Notes: generated from the sequence alone by a model not told the origin. 64,000 bases of DNA from Lotus japonicus (GCF_012489685.1 NC_080042.1:41716066-41780065), one strand, 5' to 3'. Shown: positions 1 to 12,057, counted from the stretch's first letter. Program-made: numbers and translations.

Positions 1-834
1 ATCTTGCACCAAGTTGCTTTCAATGAGAAAGTCTGAGAGCAGCCTCCCAAAAGGGATATATTTGATTGCAGACTTGATGGAGGCGGTGGTGCGAGACTTC
101 CGGATGCATTCCTTCAAGTAGGAGAACAGGAAGTAGGGAAGGCAGATCTTCTCCTGATTTTGGATGAAGAACAACATCGCCTTCTGGTTGAAGTTGATGT
201 AGTCTGGGGAACTGCCCTTCGGTCTCTGGTTTATGCAGTTGAGCAGGATCTTGTGCCAGATCCTGAGTTTGGGGTGAAGATCCATCACCTTGTAACTCGT
301 CTTGCCCAGTTTGAAGGTGGTGTACAGAGTCTGGTTGACTATGTCCTTGGTGCTGGGTTTCAGCTTCGATTCCGTCAGTTGGAACCGATACCCATAAGCA
401 GTTTCTGCACCTAGCAGATTCACGAATGACTTCTCCGTGATGATGATCTTTCTGCCAAGAATGTGAGAGACCACTTGAGTATCATCGCAGTCTGCGTGCT
501 TCCAGAATTCGTTTACCAGTTTCTCATACACCGGTCCTCGAAGTCGGTTGAAGTAATTTCCCCAACCTTGAGCTTGGACTTCAGGACGAAGATCAAACCC
601 ATTTGTAGCCAAGTTGTCGAGGTTGAATCTCCATTCTGCCAGGACTTGGAGTTCCTCAGGAGGATAAACACAGTGAACGACACAGCCCCGTTCTGCAATT
701 GGAACACTCTGTCCTTGAGCTTGAACTTGTTCTTGAGTTGGATTCTCAGAGCCCCTTTGACCCGTTGCTAGACCAACTACCATGTGAGGGAACTGAGGTG
801 CATCTGCAGTAGATCTTCTGGTTTGTCTCACCAT
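1..834 (-). CDS. Envelope-like ORF, N-terminal part (copy A)
   Basis: The reading frame is open from ATG at 834 (start MVRQTRR) to the left edge, about 278 codons, so the C-terminal two thirds lie outside the window. It matches the first third of the 949-aa ORF of copy G, including the GCxVHC block near residue 51 and the following W-rich block. The start was chosen because the MVRQTRR motif is conserved in A, B, D, E and F, while the sequence upstream varies between copies. The ORF sits after pol, in the Sirevirus envelope-like position. No signal peptide or membrane helix is visible here. The envelope name is positional only and the function is unknown. Confidence 0.75.
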   Translation of the reverse strand, partial: MVRQTRRSTADAPQFPHMVVGLATGQRGSENPTQEQVQAQGQSVPIAERGCVVHCVYPPEELQVLAEWRFNLDNLATNGFDLRPEVQAQGWGNYFNRLRGPVYEKLVNEFWKHADCDDTQVVSHILGRKIIITEKSFVNLLGAETAYGYRFQLTESKLKPSTKDIVNQTLYTTFKLGKTSYKVMDLHPKLRIWHKILLNCINQRPKGSSPDYINFNQKAMLFFIQNQEKICLPYFLFSYLKECIRKSRTTASIKSAIKYIPFGRLLSDFLIESNLVQD

Positions 835-1277
835 TTTGAAGAGGTTGAAGGTTTGAGGTAGAAGATGAAGGTTGAAAGATGAAGAGAGATCGAGAGAGAA
901 ATCGAGAACAAGGCGGTTTTGAAAAGCAGAGAGAGCGAGAGAGAAAACCGGAAGTGAAAGAGAACGTGTGTGTATAGTGGGTTTTATCAAATAACCGTTG
1001 TTGATTCAAAAAGCACTTTAAGATCAACGGTTGAAAATTAAAGATAGATAGTAACAGTAAAATACACAATCACACACAGGAGATAAGCATATCTACACGC
1101 AATCATAACAGACTGTCACACGGGCACAAGGAACTATGCATCAGAAATTCTGACGCACGTGTTGTTGTCTCAGCTTCAGAGTCAGTACCAGTGGGCACAC
1201 ACACTCTGATTGAGTTACCTTCTGGACTAGACATCTTCTGATCAAGAAGTATCATAGTCAGAGGTTCTGATCCATCT
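835..1277 (-). promoter_or_regulatory. pol to envelope-like spacer (copy A)
   Basis: This non-coding spacer of 443 bp lies between the pol stop and the envelope-like ATG. Read on the minus strand it ends in a CT-rich stretch typical of a plant 5' leader, preceded by a conserved ACCCACTATACACACA-like block. It may be the promoter and leader of a subgenomic RNA; this is inference. Confidence 0.4.
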
Positions 1278-2643
1278 TCACTCTGGACAAAAGTCCATGT
1301 TTAGATTTTTCAGAATAAAATTAAATCTATCCTCTGCTAAGGGCTTTGTAAAGATATCTGCCCATTGATGGTCAGTATCAACAAACTTCAGAAGAAGTAC
1401 GCCCTTCTGTACATAATCTCTAATAAAGTGATACTTTACCTCAATGTGCTTTGCCCTTGAATGTAGGATAGGATTCTTACTCAATGAGATTGCAGCAGTG
1501 TTATCACAATAGATTGGGATATTGCTCTCAAGGATCTGATAATCCTCCAGCTGATGTTTCATCCAGAGCATCTGAGTGCTGCATATTGCTGCTGAGATAT
1601 ATTCTGCCTTTGCAGTTGATAGTGCAATGGTTGATTGCCTCTTGCTTGCCCATGAGACTAGATTGCTTCCCAGAAATTGACAATTTCCGGAAGTACTTTT
1701 TCTCTCTGTTCTATCTCCAGCATAATCAACATCACAATAACCTGAAAGCTTATACTCTGATGTTTTCTTATACATCAAGCCAAGGTTAGTGGTGCCTTTC
1801 AGATACCTTAGGATCCTCTTAACAGCATTTAAGTGGGTTTCCCTTGGATCTGATTGGAATCGAGCACATAAATGAACACTAAATAATATGTCTGGCCTAG
1901 ATGCAGTTAAGTATAGAAGTGAACCTATCATGCCACGATAGAGCTTCTGACATACTTTACCACTTTTATCTTCTTTCTCCAGAATGCATGTAGGATGCAT
2001 TGGAGTCTTGGCCACTGTAGATTCCAGCATATTGAACTTCTTCAGAAGTTCTTTAGTGTACTTGCTCTGATGGATATATGTTCCTTCTGGTGTTTGATCA
2101 ACTTGTATTCCCAGAAAGTACTTTAATTCTCCCATCATACTCATCTCAAATTCAGCCTGCATCATCTCAGAAAATTCTTTGCATAGAGATTGATTAGCAG
2201 AACCAAATATAATATCATCAACATAAATTTGCACAATTAGGATATCATCTTTATAAGTCTTGCAAAAAAGAGTTGTATCTACTTTACCCCTTACAAACTT
2301 ATTCTCCAGAAGGAATGAGCTAAGTCTCTCATACCATGCTCTGGGAGCTTGCTTCAGACCGTAGAGTGATTTCTTCAATTTGAACACATGGTCTGGTTTC
2401 TTTTCATCTTCAAAACCTGGGGGTTGATGAACATAGACTTCCTCTGAGATATAACCATTTAGGAAGGCACTCTTTACGTCCATCTGATGTAGAACTATGT
2501 TGTGATTTACTGAGAAAGAGATCAACAGTCTGATTGCTTCCAGTCTTGCTACTGGAGCAAATGTTTCAGTGTAGTCTATTCCTTCCTGCTGGTTGTAGCC
2601 TTGAGCAACTAGCCTTGCCTTATTTCTGACTACATCTCCTTTC
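1278..2643 (-). CDS. pol: pol, reverse transcriptase and RNase H part (copy A)
   Basis: The frame is open from the gap edge to TGA at the end of MDFCPE, 455 codons. It starts within the copia RT domain (KARLVAQGY, then [11 protein letters not shown]), has the polymerase motif YVDD, and ends with the RNase H domain with CDxDYAGD, AEY and CDN motifs. Protease and integrase would lie in or beyond the gap. Two residues differ from the other copies near RNase H motifs: CDADYAGD reads CDVDYAGD and TAEAEY reads TAKAEY. The second glutamate, which I take as the catalytic one, is kept. It would reverse transcribe the element RNA in virus-like particles. Confidence 0.9.
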
Positions 2644-2743
2644 NNNNNNNNNNNNNNNNNNNNNNNNNNNNNNNNNNNNNNNNNNNNNNNNNNNNNNNNN
2701 NNNNNNNNNNNNNNNNNNNNNNNNNNNNNNNNNNNNNNNNNNN
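2644..2743. other. Assembly gap (100 N)
   Basis: This run of exactly 100 N has the usual placeholder size. Copy A (minus) lies to the left and unrelated plus-strand copia RT lies to the right, so the true length and the junction are unknown. Confidence 0.99.
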
Positions 2744-2811
2744 TTGAGATGAGTTTAGTTGGTGAACTGAACTATTTCTTAGGTCTGCAAGTCAAACAAA
2801 TGGAGGATTCT
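2744..2811 (+). pseudogene. RT fragment of a different copia element
   Basis: Sixty-eight bases encode EMSLVGELNYFLGLQVKQ followed by MEDS. This is the copia RT motif just after the YVDD region, but it differs at many residues from the equivalent [18 protein letters not shown] of copies A to G. It is therefore a piece of another copia family, into which copy B inserted. It is cut by the gap on the left and by the LTR of B on the right. The last five bases, ATTCT, would be the target duplication of B. Confidence 0.75.
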
Positions 2812-4015
2812 TGTAAGATCAAGTTTTGATCTAGTAGTACAACTCTATGTTTTGATGATTACAATTAACCTTTTTTGATATGAACAATTGTGGTACTCTA
2901 ACGTGTTTTTCTGAGTGTGCTATTTACAGGCTCTGACCTCAACTCAATCTCACACAAATCAGAAGCACTGTGTATAAAGAGTGACCCAAGCAACGCTTTC
3001 GCATTCACCATGTTCAGTATGAACAGTGGAAAAAGCTTCAGAAGTTCTGAAGCTATACAAACTCTGATGAGGACTCAGTCACTAGAAGTTCTGAAGATCC
3101 AGAAAGTCTGATAACCAAGAAACACTGAAGGCTCAGATATTCTGATGGTGTAGAAGACTCTGAAGATCCAGAAGCTGAATAGTGGAAACTCTGAAGTCCA
3201 GAAGCAAAGAACTCTGAAGCCATTGTTCTTCCCTCTGAGTTCAGAATCAGAAGAACAATGGTCAGAGGATCTGTGCTTTCCCCTGACTCTGATCAACCGG
3301 CTTCACAAGTTCCAATATGAAGCATTCCCCTGATCAGAAGTCTCCTAGGTTTAAAGGTCGCGTCGCTATCCAAGTACAAAAGCAACTGTACCTTCCTGAC
3401 GACCTACCTAACGTTCTCAGCCACAGCAGAAGCTGGATTTTCCAGAACTGCCCTCCAACGGTAGCATTTCCCATGCATCGCTCAACCCTAATCCTTGGAG
3501 TATATAAAGAGGCTGAAGACTGAAAGAAACGGCTAGGAAGCATTCAATACGCCAAGACATATTAAAATCTTCTAAGTTTTCTTTCATCTGAAATTCATTG
3601 AGTTTACTATTAGCTTTTTAGAAGCAAATCTCTTGTAAACAATTCTTTGATAAACAGTTTGTTTAGTTCCTTAGGAGATCAAGGTTGATCGGATCCTAGA
3701 GAAGACTAAGAGAGTGAATCTTAGTGTGAGCTAAGTCAGTGTAATTGTTAGTCACTTGTAGGTTTCAAGTGCAGTTGTAACTCTTACCTGATTAGTGGAT
3801 TGCCTTCATTCTAAGAAGGAAGAAATCACCTTAACGGGTGGACTGGAGTAGCTTGAGTGATTATCAAGTGAACCAGGATAAAATCCTTGTGTGCTTTTCT
3901 ATCTCTTATCTTTAGCACTTAAGTTCTCGAAAGATTTGTCAAAATCTTTAAGGTGGAAGTTTTATACTGAAAACGTTATTCAAACCCCCCCTTTCTACCG
4001 TTTTTCATACCTTCA
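2812..4015 (+). repeat. 5' LTR of copy B
   Basis: This 1204-bp LTR starts TGTAAGATCAAG and ends CATACCTTCA, giving the canonical TG...CA ends. A TATATAA box lies at 3501-3507. The upstream U3 part is rich in TCAGA and TCTGA pentamers in both orientations. The PBS follows after two bases. Confidence 0.93.
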
Positions 4016-4017
4016 AT

Positions 4018-4029
4018 TGGTATCAGAGC
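4018..4029 (+). other. Primer binding site (initiator-Met tRNA), copy B
   Basis: TGGTATCAGAGC lies two bases after the LTR end. It is complementary to the 3' end of plant initiator-Met tRNA, the usual primer for minus-strand DNA of plant copia elements. Confidence 0.92.
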
Positions 4030-4087
4030 GCAAGTTCTGATTACCACACCTAACAGTGTTCAGTGATCCGGGCCGGTGTGAAAAACA

Positions 4088-5995
4088 ATGGCTGCCACCA
4101 CCAGTGAAACTCAAAGAGATGGTTACAATGCAAGCCTCCTATGTTCGACGGTCAAAGGTTCGAATATTGGAAAGATAGACTGGAAAGTTTCTTTCTGGGT
4201 TTCGATGCAGATCTCTGGGATATTATTGTGGATGGCTACGAGCGTCCAGTTGATGCAGATGGCAAGAAGATCCCAAGGTCAGAGATGACTGCAGATCAAA
4301 GAAGCTGTACTCACAACATCCCAAAGCAAGAGCAATTCTTTAAGTGCTATTTCCTATGAAGAGTACCAGAAGATTACAGATCGTGAGTTTGCAAAAGGCA
4401 TTTTCGAATCTCTGAAGATGTCTCATGAAGGAAACAAGAAAGTCAAAGAATCAAAGGCATTGTCTTTGATCCAAAAGTATGAATCCTTCATCATGGAGCC
4501 AAATGAGTCCATTGAAGAAATGTTCTCCAGATTTCAGTGCTTGTAGCTGGCATACGACCTCTCAACAAGAGCTACACAACAAAAGATCATGTCATAAAGG
4601 GTCATCAGGTGTCTTCCTGAAAGTTGGATGCCTTTGGTGACTTCAATAGAGCTCACGAGAGACGTTGAGAATATGAGTTTAGAAGAACTCATCAGCATTT
4701 TGAAATGCCATGAGCTGAAGCGCTCAGAGATGCAAGATCTGAGGAAAAAATCCATAGCCTTGAAATCCAAATCTGAAAAGGCTAAGGTTGAGAAGTCAAA
4801 AGCTCTTCAAGCTGAAGAAGAGGAATCTGAAGAAGCATCAGAAAGATTCTGATGAAGATGAGCTGACTCTGATCTCCAAGAGACTCAACCGCATCTGGAA
4901 GCACAGGCAGAGCAAGTTCAAAGGCTCTGGAAAGGCAAAAGGAAAGTATGAGTCCTCAGGCCAGAAGAAGTCTTCAATCAAGGAAGTCACATGTTTTGAG
5001 TGCAAAGAATCTGGGCACTACAAAAGTGATTGTCCAAAGTTGAAGAAGGACAAGAAGCCAAAGAAGCACTTCAAGACCAAGAAGAGTCTGATGGTGACCT
5101 TTGATGAATCAGAGTCAGAGGATGTTGACTCTGATGGTGAAGTCCAAGGACTCATGGCGATTGTCAAAGACAAAGGAGCAGAGTCAAAGGAAGCTGTTGA
5201 CTCTGACTCAGAATCAGAAGGAGATCCTAACTCAGACGATGAAAATGAGGTATTCGCTTCTTTCTCTACCTCTGAACTGAAACATGCATTGTCTGATATC
5301 ATGGATAAGTATAACTCCTTATTGTCTAAGCATAAGAAGCTGAAAAAGAACTTATCTGCTGTTTCCAAAACTCCTTCTGAACATGAGAAAATTATTTCTG
5401 ATTTGAAAAATGATAATCATGCTTTGATCAATTCTAACTCTGTGCTAAGAACCAGATTGCTAAGTTAGAAGAAATTGTTGCCTGTGATGCCTCTGATTGT
5501 AGAAATGAATCTAAGTATGAAAAGTCTTTTCAAAGATTCCTAGCTAAAAGCGTAGATAGAAGCTTAATGGCTTCAATGATCTATGGCGTAAGCAGAAATG
5601 GAATGCATGGCATTGGCTATTCTAAACCAAGTAGAAATGAGCCCTCTGTGTCTAAAGCCAAATCCTTGTATGAATGCTTTGTTCCCTCTGGTACCATATT
5701 GCCTGATCCTGTACCTGCTAAAGTTGCTAAAAACCCTCTTAAAAGGGATCCTTCTCTATGACTAAATATCATGCAAATATTCCTTTAAAATATCATGTTG
5801 AGACACCCAAGGTGATCAGAACCTCTGGGTAAACTAACAAGAGAGGACCCAGAAAGTGGGGTACCTAAGGACAAGATTATCTATGTTGCAGATATCCTTG
5901 ATAGCTCCACTGAAACACCAATCATGGTATCTGGACAGTGGATGCTCGCGTCACATGACGGGAGAAAGGCGTATGTTCCGAGAGCTGAAACTTAA
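4088..5995 (+). pseudogene. gag: gag of copy B, frameshifted
   Basis: This starts with ATG at 4088 (MAATTSETQ) and matches the 636-aa gag of copy C. The frame is broken by about ten 1-bp indels, for example near 4131, 4299, 4342, 4536, 4848 and 5447. The parts seen are the UBN2-like N-terminal gag region, the CCHC knuckle (CFECKESGHYKSDC), the acidic Ser/Asp/Glu stretch and the coiled-coil region. Gag would form the particle and bind RNA. The last 113 nt overlap pol in the +1 frame, as in the other copies. Confidence 0.88.
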
Positions 5996-8900
5996 GCCTA
6001 GAGGCGAAGTTGGCTTTGGAGGAAATGAAAAGGGTAAAATTGTTGGTACTGGTACTATTTGTGTAGATAGTAGTCCATGCATTGATAATGTGTTATTGGT
6101 AGACGGCTTAACACATAACTTATTGTCTATAAGTCAATTAGCTGACAAGGGTTATGATGTTATATTCAATCAAAAGTCCTGCCGGGCTGTAAGTCAGATC
6201 GATGGCTCTGTTCTGTTTAACAGCAAGAGGGAAGAACAACATCTATAAGATCAGATTATCTGAGTTGGAGGCTCAGAATGTGAAGTGCCTTCTGTCTGTT
6301 AATGAAGAGCAGTGGGTATGGCATAGACGGTTAGGGCATGCCAGTATGAGAAAGATTTCTCAGCTGAGCAAGCTAAACCTTGTCAGGGGCTTACCCAATC
6401 TGAAGTTCGCTTCAGACGCTCTTTGTGAAGCATGTCAGAAAGGCAAATTCACAAAAGTCCCTTTCAAGGCAAAGAATGTTGTCTCAACCTCAAGGCCGTT
6501 GGAACTTCTGCATATCGACCTTTTTGGACCAGTGAAAACTGAGTCTATAGGTGGCAAGAGATATGGGATGGTTATCGTGGATGACTATAGCCGCTGGACA
6601 TAGGGTAAAGTTTCTAACCCGCAAGGATGAGTCTCATGCTGTGTTCTCTACCTTCATTGCTCAAGTGCAAAACGAGAAGGCTTGTAGGATTGTGCGTGTC
6701 AGAAGTGACCATGGTGGAGAGTTTGAGAATGACAAGTTTGAGAGTCTGTTTGATTCCTATGGAATTGCACATGATTTCTCTTGTCCCAGAACTCCCTCAA
6801 CAAAATGGTGTTGTTGAGAGGAAGAACAGAACTCTTCAGGAGATGGCTAGAACCATGCTCCAAGAAACTGGCATGGCTAAGCACTTTTGGGCAGAGGCAG
6901 TAAATACAGCATGTTACATTCAGAACAGAATCTCTGTGAGACCAATTCTGAATAAGACTCCTTATGAATTGTGGAAGAACATAAAACCCAACATTTCTTA
7001 TTTTCATCCTTTTGGCTTGTGTTTTGTTATGTTCTCAATACTAAGGATAGATTGCATAAATTTGATGCTAAGTCTTCTAAGTGTCTATTACTCGGTTACT
7101 CTGAGAGATCTAAAGGTTTTAGATTTTATAATACTGATGCTAAGAACTATTGAAGAATCTATTCATGTTAGATTTGACGATAAGCTTGACTCTGACCAGT
7201 CAAAGCTAGTTGAAAAGTTTGCAGATTTAAGCATTAATGTTTCTGACAAAGGCAAAGCTCCAGAGGAAGATGAGCCAGAGGAAGATGAACCAGAGGAAGA
7301 AGCTGGTCCCTCTAACTCACAAACTCTGAAGAAGAGCAGAATCACTGCAGCTCACCCTAAGGAATTGATTCTGGGCAACCAAAGACGAACCAGTCAGAAC
7401 CAGATCTGCCTTCAGACCCTCTGAAGAGACCTTGCTCAGTCTGAAAGGATTGGTGTCCTTAATTGAACCCAAGTCCATAGATGAAGCTCTTCAGGACAAG
7501 GATTGAATTCTGGCCATGGAAGAAGAACTGGAATCAATTTTCCAAGAACGATGTTTGGAGCTTAGTGAAGAAGCCTGAGAGTGTCCATGTTATTGGAACG
7601 AAATGGGTATTCAGAAAACAAGCTGAATGAGAAAGGAGATGTAGTCAGAAACAAGGCAAGGCTAGTTGCTCAAGGCTACAGCCAGCAGGAAGGAATAGAC
7701 TACACTGAAACATTTGCTCCAGTAGCAAGACTGGAGGCAATCAGACTGTTGATCTCTTTCTCAGTAAATCACAACATAGTTCTACATCAGATGGACGTAA
7801 AGAGTGCCTTCCTAAATGGTTATATCTCAGAGGAAGTCTATGTTCATCAACCCCCAGGTTTTGAAGATGAGAAGAAACCAGACCATGTGTTCAAATTGAA
7901 GAAATCACTCTACGGTCTGAAGCAAGCTCCCAGAGCATGGTATGAGAGACTTAGCTCATTCCTTCTGGAGAATGAGTTTGTAAGGGTAAAGTAGATACAA
8001 CTCTTTTTTGCAAGACTTATAAAGATGATATCTTAATTGTGCAAATTTATGTTGATGATATTATATTTGGTTCTGCTAATCAATCTCTATGCAAAGAATT
8101 TTCTGAGATGATGCAGGCTGAATTTGAGATGAGTATGATGGGAGAATTAAAGTACTTTCTGGGAATACAAGTTGATCAAAACACCAGAAGGAACATATAT
8201 CCATCAGAGCAAGTACACTAAAGAACTTCTGAAGAAGTTCAATATGCTGGAATCTACAGAGGCCAAGACTCCAATGCATCCTACATGCATTCTGGAGAAA
8301 GAAGATAAAAGTGGTAAAGTATGTCAGAAGCTCTATCGTGGCATGATAGGTTCACTTCTATACTTAACTGCATCTAGGCCAGACATATTATTTAGTGTTC
8401 ACTTATGTGCTCGTTTCCAATCAGATCCAAGGGAAACCCACTTAACTGCTGTTAAGAGGATCCTAAGGTATCTGAAAGGCACCACTAACCTTGGCTTGAT
8501 GTATAAGGAAAACATCAGAGTATAAGCTTTCAGGTTACTGTGATGCTGATTATGCTGGAGATAGAACAGAGAGAAAAAGTACTTCTGGAAATTGTCAATT
8601 TCTGGGAAGCAATCTAGTCTCATGGGCAAGCAAGAGGCAATCAACCATTGCACTATCAACTGCAGAGGCAGAATATATCTCAGCAGCAATATGCAGCACT
8701 CAGATGCTCTGGATGAAACATCAGCTGGAGGATTATCAGATCCTTGAGAGCAATATCCCAATCTATTGTGATAACACTGCTGCAATCTCATTGAGTAAGA
8801 ATCCTATCTTGCATTCAAGGGCAAAGAACATTGAGGTAAAGTATCACTTTATTAGAGATTATGTACAGAAGGGCGTACTTCTTCTGAAGTTTGTTGATAC

Positions 8901-8997
8901 TGACCATCAATGGGCAGATATCTTTACAAAGCCCTTAGCAGAGGATAGATTTAATTTTATTCTGAAAAATCTAAACATGGACTTTTGTCCAGAGTGA
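5883..8997 (+). pseudogene. pol: pol of copy B, frameshifted
   Basis: From ATG at 5883 the order is protease (DSGCS), integrase zinc finger (HRRLGHAS and CEACQ), integrase core (HIDLFGP, SDHGGEF, VVERKNR), RT (YVDD near 8048) and RNase H, ending at MDFCPE. It is interrupted by many 1-bp indels, for example near 6230, 6602, 6796, 7013, 7146, 7379, 7985, 8177 and 8509, and by a TGA at about 7504. No continuous polyprotein can be read. Most changes lie in short homopolymers, so the true locus may be less damaged. Confidence 0.9.
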
Positions 8998-9441
8998 AGA
9001 TGGATCAGAACCTCTGACTACGATACTTCTTGATCAGAAGATGTCTAGTCCAGAAGGTAACTCAATCAGAGTGTGTGTACCCACTGGTACTGACTCTGAA
9101 GCTGAGACAATAACACGTGTGTCAGTTTTTCTGATGCATAGTTCCTTGTGCCCGTGTGACAGTCTGTTATGATTGCGTGTAGAATATGCTTCTTCTGTGT
9201 GTGATTGTGTATTTTACTGTTACTATCTATCTTTAATTTTCAACCGTTGATCTTAAAGTGCTTTTTGAATCAACAACGGTTATTTGATAAAACCCACTAT
9301 ACACACACGATCTCGTTCACTTCCGGTTTTTTACTCTCGCTCTCTCTGCTTTTTCAAAAACCGCTTTTCTCGATTTCTCTCTCGATCTCTCTTCATCTTC
9401 CAACCTTCATCTTCTACCTCAAACCTTCAACCGCTTCAAAA
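8998..9441 (+). promoter_or_regulatory. pol to envelope-like spacer (copy B)
   Basis: This 444-bp non-coding spacer ends in a CT-rich leader-like tract (about 9330-9430) upstream of ATGGTGAGACAAACC. An ACTATACACACA block at about 9295 could hold a TATA-type start site. A promoter role is inference. Confidence 0.4.
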
Positions 9442-11260
9442 ATGGTGAGACAAACCAGAAGATCTACTGCAGATGCACCTCAGTTCCCTCACATGGTAGT
9501 TGGCCTAGCAACGGGTCAAAGGGGCCCTGAGAATCCGACACCAGATCAAGGTCAAGCTCAAGAGCAGATTCTTCCAATTGCAGAACGGGGCTGTGCCGTT
9601 CACTGCGTATATCCTCCTGAGGAACTCCAAGTCCTGGCAGAATGGAGATTCAACCTCGACAACCTGGCTACAAATGGGTATGACCTTCGTCCTGAAGTCC
9701 AAGCTCAAGGTTGGGGAAATTACTTCAACAGACTTCGAGGACCGGTGTATGATAGACTGGTAAAGGAATTCTGGAAGCACGCCGACTGCGATGTACTCAG
9801 GTGGTATCTCACATTCTTGGAAGAAAGATCATCATCACGGAGAAGTCCTTCGTGAACTTGCTGGGTGCAGACACTGCTTATGGGTATCGTTTCCAACTCA
9901 CGGAATCGAAGCTGAAACCCAGCACCAAGGACACAATCAACCAGGCCCTGTACACCACTTTCAAACCGGGCAAGACGAGTTACAAGGTGATGGACCTTCA
10001 CCCCAAACTCAGAATCTGGCACAAGATCCTGCTCCACTGCATAAACCAGAGACCGAAGGGCAGTTCTCCAGACTACATCAACTTCAACCAGAAGGTGATG
10101 TTGTTCTTCATCCAAGACCAGAAGAAGATCTGCCTTCCCTACTTCCTGTTCTCCTACTTGAAGGAATGCATCCGGGAAGTCTCGCACCACTGCCTCCATC
10201 AAGTCAGCAATCAAATATATCCCCTTTGGGAGACTGCTCTCAGACTTTCTCATTGAAAGCAACCTGGTGCAAGATCTGGTCAATGCTGGATGTGTAGAGG
10301 ATCTGAGCACAATTGTCAGTGATGTCTTCACTGCAAATTCTCTGAAGAAGATGGGTTTGGTCCAGAAGAAGATTGCTCCTGCTCGTTGAAGACACATCTT
10401 CTGAGATCAGAAGCAGAAGGATGCCTCTCACTGACTACCCTCTGTGGACACAGGCAGACAATCCTGACGCCATCAGGTGCTATGTTGAAGACCTAAGGGC
10501 TCAAGGATTCGAAATTGATCTTGATGATTTCGTCAGCAGACTACCGCCTGCTCCAGAGTTTCCTTCTCCTCCCAAGAAGAAAGCTCAGAGGAAGATGGTT
10601 CTGGACGAATCCTCTGAGGAATCAGATGTCCCTCTGATCAAACCGAAGAAGAGAAAGCCTGATGATGGTGATGATAGTGACAATGAGGATGGTCCTCCTA
10701 AGAAGAAGAAGAAGAAGCAGGTCAGAATCGTGGTGAAGCCTACTCGGGTGGAACCAGCTGCTGAAGTGGTCAGAAGGACTGAACCTCCTGCCAGAGTGAC
10801 TAGATCATCAGCACATTCAAGTAAGCCTGCACTTGCTTCTGATGATGATTTGAATTTATTTGATGCACTCCCTATTTCTGCCATGCTCAAACACTCCTCA
10901 AATCCCCTCACTCCTATTCCTGAATCCCAACCAGCCGCACAAACCACCTCTCCACCACATTCCCCAAGATCTTCTTTCTTTCAACCTTCCCCTACTGAAG
11001 CACCTCTCTGGAATTTGCTTCAGAACCAACCCTCTAGGTCAGAAGAACCAACCTCTCTCCTTACCATCCGTACGACCCATTATCTTCTGAACCCATCATC
11101 CATGAACAACCAGAGCCCAACCAAACAGAACCACAACCCAGAACGTCTGATCACTCTGTTCCCAGAGCATCAGCACGTCCTGCTGCCAGAACCACGGATA
11201 CAGATTCTTCCACAGCCTTTACACCTGTATCCTTCCCAACCAATGTTGCTGATTCTTCTC
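9442..11260 (+). pseudogene. Envelope-like ORF of copy B, 5' part, frameshifted and split
   Basis: This starts with ATG at 9442 (MVRQTRRSTADAPQF) and matches the 949-aa ORF of copy G. It is broken by a 1-bp deletion near 9793, an insertion near 10176, one near 10384 and another near 11066. The basic clusters (PPKKKKKKQVRI region near 10700) and the Pro/Ser-rich middle can be read in pieces. At 11260 it is interrupted by a solo LTR and resumes at 13853. The protein function is unknown, and no membrane segment is apparent. Confidence 0.85.
11256..11260. repeat. Target site duplication TTCTC, left
   Basis: The five bases TTCTC lie just before the solo LTR and are repeated at 13853-13857. Removing the LTR and one copy restores the sequence seen in copy C at about 23035 (TTCTCCTTCC there, TTCTCCCTCC here). 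Confidence 0.92.
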
Positions 11261-11930
11261 TGTAACGCCCCGATTTCTCGAGTGTTACACAGTAACTAAT
11301 TAACCAATTTTCATAAAGATTTTTCGTCGATTCACTTATTAATCTTGAATTAATGATAAAAGTTCAATTTTACAAAATTCTCGAAATTTAACCATTTCAA
11401 ACTTGCGGAAATAAACATCAACCTAAACCTCAAACTTTATTAATCATTGAAAAGAGTATGAAATAAATATCCGGAAGAAAACTTCAAAGTAAATTACATC
11501 AAGTTAAACTATCTCAACTAAAATAAAGTAATGGTTCAATACTTCCAAAACTCGGTACTCTCAACCCAAAAGAAAAATGGATGTCTCACAACCCAACCAT
11601 ATCCTTGGCCCCTTCCTCTTTATCTTCTTCCTCTTCATCAGAAGTGTAGTCGTCATCTGTAGTGGCTCGTCACGTAGCATCAACTCCCAAGAATGAGTCG
11701 TCGCCATTATCTTCACGACCATCTACCCCCCCCCCAAATAAACACATAGCAAACAAGCAGGGTCAGGTCCAACAAAAAGAATGATAATGACAAAATCAAC
11801 AACAAACATATATAATATAAGTACATTATATGTCTTTTATGGGAAAGAGTCAGTTACTAACGGAATCTCACTTCACACAACCCACCAAAACTTCCATGGC
11901 CATCTTCGTGCTTCCGCAGAGGCACGGTAA

Positions 11931-12057
11931 TCACGGTGACCGCCAGTCAACCAAACACGTGGAGCCGCAATGATCCACAAAAATCACGGTGACCGCAGTC
12001 AACCAAACACGTGGAGCCGCAATGATCCACAAAAATCACGGGTGACCGCAGTCGACC
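11931..12057. repeat. Tandem repeat, about 2.4 copies of 52-53 bp
   Basis: A unit beginning TCACGGTGACCG and containing AACCAAACACGTGGAGCCGC starts at 11931, 11984 and 12036, the last copy partial. It lies inside the solo LTR. Each full unit carries CACGTG, a G-box core. Confidence 0.85.

Larger units (their letters stand above)
1..2643 (-). mobile_element. Copy A: partial Sirevirus-type copia element
   Basis: This is a minus-strand fragment holding the 5' part of the envelope-like ORF, the spacer and the 3' part of pol. It runs off the left edge and is cut on the right by an assembly gap, so no LTR is visible. The content and order match copies E, F and G, and the sequence is close to theirs. 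Confidence 0.9.

Noticed and set aside
1484..1789. 101-aa ORF opposite the RNase H domain in all copies
   Set aside because: Shadow of the conserved RNase H coding sequence.
5018..5368. Ser-rich minus-strand ORF of about 116 aa, repeated in each copy (e.g. 16778-17128, 27286-27636)
   Set aside because: It is the reverse frame of the acidic Asp/Ser/Glu stretch of gag, which avoids stops on the other strand because of its codon make-up. It has no promoter-like context.
9205..9441. Hydrophobic N-terminal extension (MCILLLL...) of the envelope-like ORF in copy B as a signal peptide
   Set aside because: The upstream frame differs between copies and corresponds to the CT-rich leader, while MVRQTRR is the conserved start.
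11931..12057. Possible CRISPR-like array
   Set aside because: Direct tandem repeat without spacers in plant DNA.
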